Made by a program: the position numbers and the translations under genes | Source of the DNA: Candidatus Vogelbacteria bacterium CG10_big_fil_rev_8_21_14_0_10_51_16 | Lineage (GTDB): Bacteria > Patescibacteriota > Minisyncoccia > Phycocordibacterales > JACRKE01 | NCBI GenBank assembly: GCA_002774795.1 | Contig: PCYI01000002.1 | Location: 1-21,950 of the forward strand | Length of the DNA: 21,950 nucleotides | Reading direction: 5' to 3' | Shown here: piece by piece, positions 6,959-12,468 of the stretch | How the letters are laid out: each line of letters starts with the position of its first letter | Position numbering within the stretch: the stretch's first letter is position 1 | Notes under the pieces: generated by a model | What the model was told of the DNA's origin: nothing | The model's input: the letters and a program-made list of their open reading frames with translations, nothing else | Databases searched by the model: none

Positions 6959-7471
6959 CTAGAGAAGCAAGAACGTGAGCAGACTCGCGAGGACACCCGC
7001 GACAAAAATATTCCTCGTCACCTTAAAAAGCAGACGCTTCGGCTTGTAATAGTAACGTGACATGTTGTAGATCTCTTTGGCGTACTCTTTCGTAATGGCG
7101 GGAATGTCTCCCACCAACAGCTCGAGGTCATCGTGCAACCGCTACGCGCTCGCGTAGCTCGCGATATGCTTTTGATAAAGCAGGCTCTCCTTTTGACCGC
7201 GCTTGCGCATGGCCTTGGGAGGATGAATGGCGAAAAGGCCGACAAGGGCCGCGGCGGCACTAAAGACGGCCAAGACGACAAGCGGTAGATTCTGCTCACT
7301 CCCAATTTTCAAAAGCTGGCCGAGTGAAAGCGCGAAAACACCGGAGCTAATGCCGACAAGAATATTCGTTTGGCTGTCGAGATGGGTCGTAATGTCGAGC
7401 AACTTATCCAATATTCCATCCACGAGGCTTATGGCCGCACCTATATTCTTTTTTGGGTCGTTTTCGCTCAT
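6959..7471 (-). pseudogene. PycTM/DUF5706-like membrane protein with in-frame TAG
   Basis: Reading through TAG at 7142-7144 (codon 110) gives about 170 aa with the layout of Pycsar effector-type PycTM proteins: an N-terminal cytoplasmic helix (VDGILDKLLDITTHLDSQTN), two membrane helices (ILVGISSGVFALSLGQLL and LPLVVLAVFSAAAALVGLF), a soluble helical segment with KEYAKEIYNMSRYY, and a last membrane helix (IFVAGVLASLLTFLLL). In defence systems such proteins respond to cyclic nucleotides and damage the membrane, but no cyclase gene is next to it, so a defence role is inference. The TAG lies inside an 18-nt perfect hairpin (7141-7158); removing the hairpin restores a smooth frame. The gene start overlaps the stop of an upstream CutA-like fragment (ATGA). 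True stop is TAG. Confidence 0.65.
7141..7158. repeat. 18-nt hairpin inside the PycTM-like gene, carries the TAG
   Basis: GCTACGCG and CGCGTAGC form a perfect 8-bp stem around CT. The unit is 18 nt, a multiple of three, and supplies the internal TAG on the minus strand. Without it the protein would read KHIARLHDDLELL. This fits a small hairpin insertion, but no empty-site homologue is available here. Confidence 0.5.
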
Positions 7472-7556
7472 ATAAGTAGTTGTCTTTTTATACCAATAAA
7501 CTCGTCAATCAAGACAATCTCCCCCGTCCACCAAAATTTTGTGGGACCTTTGAGGA
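7468..7556 (-). pseudogene. Internal fragment of a CutA-like gene
   Basis: The minus-strand frame LLKGPTKFWWTGEIV matches ILKGPAKFWWKGEIV of the CutA-like gene at 11132; over 7513-7554 the DNA agrees at 36 of 42 positions. The matching stops abruptly at about 7555, where a plus-strand gene fragment begins, and the frame ends in TGA overlapping the PycTM-like ATG. The matching N-terminal part of a CutA-like gene lies 730 bp away at 8288-8383 on the same strand, suggesting one gene was split. Confidence 0.65.
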
Positions 7557-7698
7557 GGAGAAGGAAATGATTGAGCAGACCATTCTTTTCACTAAGCACA
7601 TTAAAGATCAGGCTCGACAGCACGGTTATCTCACTATCAAACAACAAACTCCGGAACAAAGTTTAGAAGATTTTCTTCGTATTGTCGAGTCGGAGTAG
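7555..7698 (+). pseudogene. C-terminal fragment of an unidentified gene (kinase tail?)
   Basis: About 48 residues (EEKEMIEQTILFTKHIKDQ, then ARQHGYLTIKQ and SLEDFLRIVESE) look like a genuine protein tail: amphipathic helices and a short strand, similar in style to the last helices of small P-loop kinases. The start is missing. It meets the CutA fragment head to head at 7555. An ATG at 7567 with GAGGAGAAGGAA upstream could give a 43-aa peptide. The family assignment is a guess. Confidence 0.35.
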
Positions 7699-7729
7699 TA
7701 CAAATCAAGGGGTCAGAAGCCTTCATTGT

Positions 7730-7996
7730 TTACTTGTAGATGTCGTGGTCGCTCACGCCGAGGAGGGCGACTTTATTCTTATCTATATAAGTAAAAGCAA
7801 CACGATTTCGGTAGTCTATTGAGAATGCATGGCAATCTTTGTATTTGCCGTGTAGTTTGTGGACATCAAGTTTCTTGTGGTTTTCTCGATCTCTGAACTC
7901 CTCAATCTTTTTTTTCACCGCTTCTTTGAATGCCGGCTCTAGTTTTTTATACCGCTTGAGGAAAGATGGTGTGTAACCAACGGTGAGCAATGTCAT
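7730..7996 (-). CDS. RelE/YafQ-like toxin
   Basis: The 88-aa protein has the compact RelE fold pattern: N-terminal strand LLTVGYTPSFLKRYKKL, a helix AFKEAVKKKIEEF, then KLHGKYKDCHAFSIDYRNRVAF and the last strand VALLGVSDHDIYK. RelE-family toxins are ribosome-dependent mRNA interferases. The GYTPSF start, the R in RNRVAF and the terminal HDIYK are family hallmarks. It starts directly after the antitoxin stop (1 nt between), so translation is coupled. The module sits between two pieces of a CutA-like gene. It ends in TAA. Confidence 0.85.
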   Translation of the reverse strand: MTLLTVGYTPSFLKRYKKLEPAFKEAVKKKIEEFRDRENHKKLDVHKLHGKYKDCHAFSIDYRNRVAFTYIDKNKVALLGVSDHDIYK

Positions 7997-7997
7997 G

Positions 7998-8219
7998 CTA
8001 CTTGATCTTTTTAGCGAGTTCGTCGAGTTTACCGTAGAGTACCTTGCCCTCCTTGGCTTCTTTCTGTGCTTTCAAAAGTGAAGCTACCGCTTGATCCTCT
8101 TCCAGCTCTCGCAAGGCATGACGCACCACTTGCGCTTTGTTCTCTGCATAACCATGGTCAATCATGCGTTCAATGAATGCTTCTAGTTGTGGGGTCAAGG
8201 GTACAGATAATGTAGACAT
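7998..8219 (-). CDS. RHH antitoxin (ParD/RelB-like)
   Basis: The 73-aa protein begins with a ribbon strand STLSVPLTPQL, then helix EAFIERMIDHG and helix ENKAQVVRHALRELEED, the ParD-type ribbon-helix-helix. The tail ASLLKAQKEAKEGKV and LDELAKKIK would neutralise the downstream RelE-like toxin. Antitoxin-first order is standard for this class. A good promoter is just upstream and the leader is very short (about 5 nt), with no SD. The operon is probably autoregulated by the antitoxin. Confidence 0.85.
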   Translation of the reverse strand: MSTLSVPLTPQLEAFIERMIDHGYAENKAQVVRHALRELEEDQAVASLLKAQKEAKEGKVLYGKLDELAKKIK

Positions 8220-8231
8220 AAGTTTTGGTTG

Positions 8232-8260
8232 ATTATAAGTACGATACTATAATATGACAC
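8232..8260 (-). promoter_or_regulatory. Promoter of the RHH/RelE operon
   Basis: On the minus strand, perfect -10 TATAAT (8232-8237) lies 17 nt below GTGTCA (8255-8260, four of six -35 positions). The -10 is 12 nt before the ATG, leaving about 5 nt of leader and no room for an SD. The surrounding TAGTATC and GATAGTG half-sites may be the antitoxin operator. Confidence 0.65.
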
Positions 8261-8287
8261 TATCATACCTTGTTTCTTTCGGCAATC

Positions 8288-8383
8288 CTAACCCATGTAA
8301 CACCTCACAACTCTGAGTGACGTGTCGAGGAGCTTGTGAGCCTGCTCTTCATTCTCTGCACCGATGAAGACTTGGTAGTACAT
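8288..8383 (-). pseudogene. N-terminal fragment of a CutA-like gene
   Basis: MYYQVFIGAENEEQAHKLLD matches the N terminus of the CutA-like protein at 11132-11449 (NYYQVLISAENEE, TAG, AQKLLD). Similarity fades after LLD and the frame ends in TAG at 8288. Importantly, this copy has CAG (Gln) where the other copy has TAG. The fragment follows the peptidase gene on the same strand without an SD. Together with 7468-7556 it suggests a CutA-like gene broken by the TA module. Confidence 0.7.
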
Positions 8384-8403
8384 CTTAGAAAGACGACGAG
8401 AAC

Positions 8404-8937
8404 TTACACCGATTCTTTTGCTCCAGGCCCGAGGTGCTCAATCGTATCACCATCAACTTTAATCGCTTGGCCGTCTTGTAACACGTATATCTTCCAAGGG
8501 AAATCCATCACCTCTTGTAAGTGTTTCTTACGTGCAACAACGGTTTCAACAGGCCCACCTGTGGTAATGAAATCTACGACCCCTAATCCCACATGATCTG
8601 TGGGGTCATTCGCCTCCCACCAGGTGAAGCCGATATCTGGCTGTGGCAACATGGAGCCCGCGCTTCCCCCCACATACACGACTCCTCGCGCAAGCAAATC
8701 CTTTAAATAGGATCCTAGGTTTGCCTTCTTGGCCCAATCGAGTAAATAATTTACGTCGCCACCACCAACATCGATAATATCAACGCTCTGCAACTTTTCT
8801 TTCAGTATTTCTGGGTCTTCCTTTAAATCTGCGACGATGACATCGTATCCTCTTTGTCCAAAAAAACTCTTCTCGGGCTCTAGCTTCCGTTCAATGAAAA
8901 CCAAATTGGTTTGTCCACCGCAAATCACCTTTTTCAT
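8404..8937 (-). CDS. Peptidase S51-like protein (dipeptidase E family), short N terminus
   Basis: The 177-aa protein has the S51 signature: IIDVGGGDVNYLLDWAKK, then the nucleophile elbow VYVGGSAGSM (Ser92) and IGFTWWEAND. Family members cleave N-terminal Asp dipeptides or cyanophycin dipeptides using a Ser-His-Glu triad. The usual N-terminal strand-helix region (about 30 residues with a VAFIPTA-like strand) is reduced to MKKVICGG plus an unusual stretch. That stretch is encoded in 47 nt overlapping the end of the DUF5672 gene. It may therefore be a truncated gene that picked up a start inside its neighbour. Activity is uncertain. Confidence 0.72.
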   Translation of the reverse strand: MKKVICGGQTNLVFIERKLEPEKSFFGQRGYDVIVADLKEDPEILKEKLQSVDIIDVGGGDVNYLLDWAKKANLGSYLKDLLARGVVYVGGSAGSMLPQPDIGFTWWEANDPTDHVGLGVVDFITTGGPVETVVARKKHLQEVMDFPWKIYVLQDGQAIKVDGDTIEHLGPGAKESV

Positions 8938-9592
8938 ATGCTTCCGGTATCTGATATGCCAGTTCGTCCTCTAAAGAATCAATCTCGATACCTTGTTTTT
9001 TGAGATACGTACGATACTGCTGGTCGGTACATGCCACATCATTTTGCTTCATAATATCTGGAACAGCAAATGTGCCCGCAATCTCTTGTGGCGCGTATTT
9101 TATAGCCTTCTTTTCCAGATAGTCCCGATACTGACGACAAATGAGACCGTCTTCAGATCGGCCCACCTTGATTGTTTCGTCGTGAGCTAAGATCTCTAAA
9201 AGTTTTTTACTTCTAAGACTGAATCCTCCGTTGCCAATGTTCTGCTCTGCATTTTCTTTATAATACCCAATCCAGGGAGCACCGATATAATCGTAGGACA
9301 GGAACTCGTCTCGCCAGTTGGCGGCACTCAAGACAAAACCGTCATATTGAAAGATTAAAACAAATTCGGTCTCAACATGCTCATTTAACTTTTTAATCAA
9401 AAACTCAGAATACGCTTCGATCGAGCCTACTTTGTCTATCTTCACTACATCTTTATCGTCAGACTCAATCGAGGTAAGTAGCTTCACAGCCCCAAACTCT
9501 ATATCCTTCACGCAAATATCCCGAGCAATTTTAAGTCGGTTCAGCTCGACACAATCGAGACCAAGTAATGTGACGTTCTTGAGTTGGAGCAT
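8891..9592 (-). CDS. DUF5672 family protein (glycosyltransferase-like)
   Basis: The 233-aa protein matches DUF5672: FVLIFQYDGFVLSAANWRDE, then YDYIGAPWIGYY and IGNGGFSLRSKKLL, followed by SEDGLICRQYRDYLEKK and a C-terminal PQEIAGTFAVP. The domain is related to nucleotide-sugar glycosyltransferases and commonly occurs in surface polysaccharide loci; the acceptor here is unknown. It starts 6 nt after the upstream kinase gene and overlaps the peptidase gene by 47 nt, so it belongs to the operon that begins near 11449. Confidence 0.82.
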   Translation of the reverse strand: MLQLKNVTLLGLDCVELNRLKIARDICVKDIEFGAVKLLTSIESDDKDVVKIDKVGSIEAYSEFLIKKLNEHVETEFVLIFQYDGFVLSAANWRDEFLSYDYIGAPWIGYYKENAEQNIGNGGFSLRSKKLLEILAHDETIKVGRSEDGLICRQYRDYLEKKAIKYAPQEIAGTFAVPDIMKQNDVACTDQQYRTYLKKQGIEIDSLEDELAYQIPEAYEKGDLRWTNQFGFH

Positions 9593-9598
9593 GAAATG

Positions 9599-10138
9599 TT
9601 ATTGTCCGTCTTTGTTGAAAGAATCCATCCCGACAACAAGGTCGGCCATTTCTTTAACTCTGTAGTTTTCTAGATAGAATGCATAGGCCTTTTTGAAATA
9701 GTCTGAGAACTTTCTTGATTCTTCTGTTGGTTCGAAAAGACCTTCACGACCAAATCGTCGCACATCGGCCACAGCAAAATCAGCATCAACATAAACCAAT
9801 TTTTCAATCATGTGAACGAGGCTCTTTTCATACAAGAGAAACGGACCTTCGATGATAATGGGCGCAGCAGCACTCGCCAGCTCGGCTTGTTGCAAGAGCT
9901 CGGCAACACCTTGGTTCTCCACATACTGATCAAGGATGGCTACAGGATCTTCAAGCACAACAAACTTCTCCAGCTCAACTGCAGGCGTGAAATCGTCTAC
10001 ACTAAATACCTTCACGCCATCCATCTGTCGTGCGACAGAATGAGCAAGAGTAGTCTTGCCTGATCCTGAATATCCTTCGATGCCGATGACGCGCACACCA
10101 TCGCTCTTCCACTTTGTTATAGATTCTAAAACTTTCAT
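9599..10138 (-). CDS. P-loop nucleoside/uridine kinase-like protein
   Basis: The 179-aa protein has a Walker A loop GYSGSGKTTLA (about residues 22-32) after strand VRVIGIE, a VFSVDDF segment typical of uridine kinase or phosphoribulokinase-like enzymes, and PIIIEGPFLL as the Walker B-like strand, with an R-rich lid VRRFGREGL. It probably phosphorylates a nucleoside or other small metabolite. The ATG at 10138 is chosen because it overlaps the Nudix stop by 4 nt (ATGA); an upstream in-frame start at 10222 would extend into the Nudix gene without family support. Confidence 0.8.
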   Translation of the reverse strand: MKVLESITKWKSDGVRVIGIEGYSGSGKTTLAHSVARQMDGVKVFSVDDFTPAVELEKFVVLEDPVAILDQYVENQGVAELLQQAELASAAAPIIIEGPFLLYEKSLVHMIEKLVYVDADFAVADVRRFGREGLFEPTEESRKFSDYFKKAYAFYLENYRVKEMADLVVGMDSFNKDGQ

Positions 10139-10626
10139 TTGAGTGCTATGAGCGCCACCGAGCACGCAAATGATGGTGCTTGTGCTTCGATAGATACTTT
10201 CAGTTCTTCTAGTGGCAACCAAAATACTTCTGCTTTCCAGTCCTTCTCTTTTTTCGTAAGTCGCCTCTCCCCCTTTATGCCTTTTACCTGTGCTCGGAAA
10301 AGATGTTCTTCTTGGATATGTTTCTTTCCTTCTTTGCCGACACCGTACTCAAACACATAACCTAGTTCTTCAATGTTTTCTATTTCGCATCCTGTCTCTT
10401 GCTTCGCTTCTCGGGCAAGAGCATCGAGAATAGTTTCTGGAGCTATCACGCCTCCTCCCGGGAGGCCGTAGTGATTTGGGATGTTGCCACCAATGGCTGC
10501 TACTTTTCCATCGCCGTCCATGAGCACCATGCGCACTGCGTCACGCTGAAAAGGGTATGATGAATCTGCTACCGGCTTCCGGTCTGGAAAAATGTCGTGC
10601 TCGCGAAGTGTAGCGAGGAGTTTCAT
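10135..10626 (-). CDS. Nudix hydrolase with Glu-to-Gln change in the Nudix box
   Basis: The 163-aa protein has a Nudix box at about residues 58-80 (GGGVIAPETILDALAREAK, then QETGC). The pattern is G-x5-E-x7-R-E-x2-Q-E-x-G: the first Glu of the usual EE pair is Gln76, which may weaken metal binding, while Glu73 and Glu77 remain. Nudix enzymes hydrolyse nucleoside diphosphates linked to other groups. It overlaps both neighbours by 4 nt (ATGA), so it is translated with two P-loop kinases and is plausibly part of nucleotide salvage or house-cleaning. Confidence 0.85.
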   Translation of the reverse strand: MKLLATLREHDIFPDRKPVADSSYPFQRDAVRMVLMDGDGKVAAIGGNIPNHYGLPGGGVIAPETILDALAREAKQETGCEIENIEELGYVFEYGVGKEGKKHIQEEHLFRAQVKGIKGERRLTKKEKDWKAEVFWLPLEELKVSIEAQAPSFACSVALIALK

Positions 10627-11135
10627 AAGTTAGTGAGAAAGTCTTTCACCTCGGTCTGGTTATGAAGACGAACCACTTTTTTCTCGGCTCCATATTGTGC
10701 AATCGCCGTCTCAATACGTGGATGGCTATAGCGCGGAAAGTTCCAGATGTATTTGAGAAATTCGAAATCAATCCTTTCTTTCAAGCCAAGGGCAATGTCG
10801 GGGCGCACCACGCCGCGGTGCTTCCATAAGCGCATGAACACATTCCAAAAGCATCTCGTCCTAGAAAAATGCAGAAACACAATGATATCTGCTCGTTCAA
10901 ATCTCTTTCGGAGGATTTCTTTATAACTTAAATAGTTGCCGTCTATTACCCACTCTTCGCCATCAACTGCCTGTTCAAGCCTTGCTATGAAAACATCCTT
11001 GGGAGTGGCGACCCAATTAGGCTGCCAATACAATTGATCGATATGGAGCAGGGGTAAATGCAACTTCTCAGCAATTTTCCGTGCCAGGGTAGACTTACCA
11101 CTCCCACTATTACCCATAACAAGTACTCGTTTCAT
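10623..11135 (-). CDS. Adenylate kinase-like / FlaR-like P-loop protein
   Basis: The 170-aa protein starts with strand RVLVMGN and Walker A GNSGSGKSTLARKIAEKL (about residues 8-25), then LLHIDQLYWQPNW, WVIDGNY and ADIIVFLHFSRTRCFWNVFMR, the set seen in proteins annotated as adenylate kinase-like or DNA topology modulation (FlaR). Substrate is unknown. It overlaps CutA upstream and Nudix downstream by 4 nt each. There is an SD-poor start, consistent with coupled translation. Confidence 0.82.
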   Translation of the reverse strand: MKRVLVMGNSGSGKSTLARKIAEKLHLPLLHIDQLYWQPNWVATPKDVFIARLEQAVDGEEWVIDGNYLSYKEILRKRFERADIIVFLHFSRTRCFWNVFMRLWKHRGVVRPDIALGLKERIDFEFLKYIWNFPRYSHPRIETAIAQYGAEKKVVRLHNQTEVKDFLTNL

Positions 11136-11449
11136 TTTTCGAGTGTTTCACCTAAAAACTGCAGAAGTCTCTTATTACCCTCCATTAGTAAGAATGAAAT
11201 CATGGGTACCTCTTCTTCGCTTACTTCTTCTGCCGCCGCAATGAGTCTTTCTTTCAGCGCTTCAAGCGTATAGGTGACTATGTACGCATACTCCATCGCT
11301 ACGATCTCCCCCTTCCACCAAAATTTAGCTGGACCTTTGAGAATTGGCCCGCCGAGAATGAGTTTCTTTTCAAGCAACGCGTCAAGCAACTTCTGCGCCT
11401 ACTCTTCGTTTTCGGCACTTATGAGGACTTGGTAGTAATTCATATTCAT
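11132..11449 (-). pseudogene. CutA-like protein with in-frame TAG near the N terminus
   Basis: Read through TAG at 11399-11401 this is a 105-residue CutA family protein: N-terminal strand NYYQVLISAENEE, helix AQKLLDALLEKKLI, then KGPAKFWWKGEIVAMEYAYIV and EEVPMISF, matching the ferredoxin-like trimeric CutA fold. CutA proteins are linked to divalent-cation tolerance though the true role is debated. The second copy at 8288 has CAG at the TAG position. Starting at the first ATG after the TAG (11389) would lose the first strand. The start is either 11449 or 11443, just 14 nt after a tRNA-Pro 3' end. It heads an operon with 4-nt overlap to the kinase. Confidence 0.75.
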
Positions 11450-11463
11450 GTGAAGCACTTTGT

Positions 11464-11544
11464 CGGGGCGCCGAGAATCGAACTCGGTCAGTCTGCTCCT
11501 CCCGCCTTTGGACGGGACCCCGCCAGATGGCGGTGGCAAAGCAG
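11464..11544 (-). pseudogene. 3' half of tRNA-Pro with a 37-nt hairpin insertion in the anticodon loop
   Basis: The anticodon 3' stem, T arm and acceptor strand are identical to the intact tRNA at 11565 (43-nt direct repeat 11457-11499 and 11559-11601). Before GGAGCAG lies a 37-nt insert (11500-11536) of two tandem hairpins (CCGCC/GGCGG and TCCCGtCC/GGcGGGA), preceded by CTGCTTTG of the anticodon arm. The D arm and 5' acceptor strand are missing. It cannot form a tRNA by itself. Confidence 0.75.
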
Positions 11545-11564
11545 TATTAACGTTGAATACTTTG

Positions 11565-11635
11565 TCGGGGCGCCGAGAATCGAACTCGGTCAGTCTGCTC
11601 CCAAAGCAGATATACTACCGGTATATTACGCCCCG
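11565..11635 (-). tRNA. tRNA-Pro (anticodon TGG)
   Basis: A full cloverleaf is present: acceptor CGGGGCG (11629-11635) with CGCCCCG (11566-11572), D loop with ACCGGTAG, anticodon stem TCTGC/GCAGA around loop TTTGGGA (anticodon TGG), T arm CCGAG-TTCGATT-CTCGG, discriminator A. CCA is not encoded. It lies upstream of the CutA operon and is flanked on both sides by half tRNA-Pro genes. Confidence 0.93.
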
Positions 11636-11644
11636 ACAAAGGGC

Positions 11645-11895
11645 TCAACTTATTTCTTTAATCAGTTTCTTAAATGCTTCGCTTCCTTTGTACTTTTTTA
11701 TTTGGAATTCTCGACGAAAGGCTTCCTGCGAGTCTTATACTCTTCCCTATAGACAACCATCCAAGGAATTCCGGATTTAGTAACTCCTACCCTACCAGCA
11801 TTGTGAACTTTCAAACGTTTTTCAAGGTTCTCGCACGACCCTATATAATACCTACTTGATTTCTCACTCTGTAAGATATAAGTACTATATTGCAT
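11645..11895 (-). pseudogene. GIY-YIG endonuclease-like gene with a frameshift
   Basis: From ATG at 11895, TYILQSEKSSRYYIGSC followed by LEKRLKVHNAG is a GIY-YIG domain (Tyr-Ile-Leu and Tyr-Ile-Gly motifs, conserved Arg and HN). After EEYKTR the frame runs into PFVENSK and stops at 11698, but a one-base shift near 11720 gives EAFRREFQIKKYKGSEAF then KKLIKEIS, the normal C-terminal helix of this family, ending at 11645. A 1-nt deletion explains it. Corrected length about 83 aa is typical of stand-alone UvrC-like GIY-YIG proteins. The start codon follows GGAG supplied by a broken tRNA-Pro anticodon arm. Confidence 0.75.
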
Positions 11896-11902
11896 TATGT
11901 GA

Positions 11903-11978
11903 CTGCTCCTCCCGCTTTTAGCGGGATCCCGTCCGAAGGCGGGACAAAGCAGACGTACTACCGGTATACTACGGCCCG
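11903..11978 (-). pseudogene. 5' half of a tRNA-Pro-like gene with a 35-nt hairpin insertion in the anticodon loop
   Basis: CGGGCCG, a D arm with ACCGGTAG, and CTGCTTTG match the first half of tRNA-Pro. Then a 35-nt insert (11910-11944) of two tandem hairpins (TCCCGCC-ttc-GGaCGGGA and TCCCGCT-aaa-AGCGGGA) is followed by GGAGCAG of the anticodon arm. Removing the insert exactly restores CTGC-TTTGGGA-GCAG. The T arm and 3' acceptor strand are absent; the GIY-YIG start codon comes next. It differs from the intact tRNA at several positions, so it is an older or different isoacceptor copy. Confidence 0.7.
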
Positions 11979-12019
11979 TGTCGTGCCATAGTAGCACAAA
12001 TACATCGCCCTAGGATAAT

Positions 12020-12205
12020 GCTCACAGCAGGGAAGGAACATCGACCCCGCTAGAGGCGAGGTCGGTGTGAGGAGAGAGCCCCGACGCGAGCAAGTCGGTC
12101 GGGGTAAATTTTTCCTTCCCTTGTGTGAGCGGGCGAAGCCGATGCCTCACCCACCGCTACCACTCAAAGCTCACGAACCGTGTTCGCAAGCTTATTCGTA
12201 GTGCC
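12020..12205 (+). repeat. Structured repeat, copy A (candidate ncRNA)
   Basis: This 186-nt unit recurs at 14472-14658 with about 14 differences. Helices: GCTCACA...TGTGAGC and AGGGAAGGA...TCCTTCCCT close a domain holding hairpin ACATCGACC/GGTCGGTGT and hairpin CCCCGAC/GTCGGGG. A second domain contains ACGAA/TTCGT near the 3' end. Just downstream, GTGC...GCAC followed by GCGTTTTTG could terminate a transcript. It does not match RNase P, tmRNA, SRP, 5S or 6S features that I know. Strand is assigned from the terminator-like end and is tentative. It precedes the VapB-like gene. The 11979-12273 gap otherwise holds only the promoter listed below. Confidence 0.5.
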
Positions 12206-12238
12206 GATTTAGGCGAAACCGAAAGCACGCGTTTTTGA

Positions 12239-12267
12239 TTGTGAGCCCAACACTTTTTTGCTAATAT
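12239..12267 (+). promoter_or_regulatory. Promoter of the VapBC-like operon, leaderless
   Basis: TTGTGA (12239-12244), a 17-nt spacer and TAATAT (12262-12267) lie 6 nt upstream of the ATG at 12274, so the message would begin at or beside the start codon. No SD is present for the first gene. Confidence 0.5.
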
Positions 12268-12273
12268 GCGGGC

Positions 12274-12468
12274 ATGACCACAGCACACACAAAAGAACGG
12301 CCAGTACAAAATGTTCGCGGCCTATCACTCAATAAGCTCCGACTAACAACCTCGCTTCCGAAAAGTCTGACCAAGGCCGCTGGTTTACTGCGTGGCAAAA
12401 GCGCAGGACTTCGTAGTCACACCGAGAAGGTACGGAAAGAATGGGGTCGGAGGAAAGGCTCAAAATGA
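12274..12468 (+). CDS. Antitoxin-like protein paired with a PIN toxin
   Basis: The 64-aa basic protein has TTSLPKSLTKAAGLL followed by a C-terminal helix with EKVRKEWGRR. This LPKS...KAAGLL...VRKEW pattern is the toxin-binding tail I associate with small VapB-type antitoxins encoded before PIN genes in CPR genomes. The DNA-binding part is not clear. It overlaps the PIN start by 4 nt (ATGA). Function is inferred mainly from its position. Confidence 0.6.
   Translation: MTTAHTKERPVQNVRGLSLNKLRLTTSLPKSLTKAAGLLRGKSAGLRSHTEKVRKEWGRRKGSK

Noticed and set aside
11429..11780. Plus-strand frames with repeated GAPRIELGQSAP peptide
   Set aside because: They are translations of the antisense of tRNA-Pro and its 3'-half copy; a common false ORF from tRNA genes.
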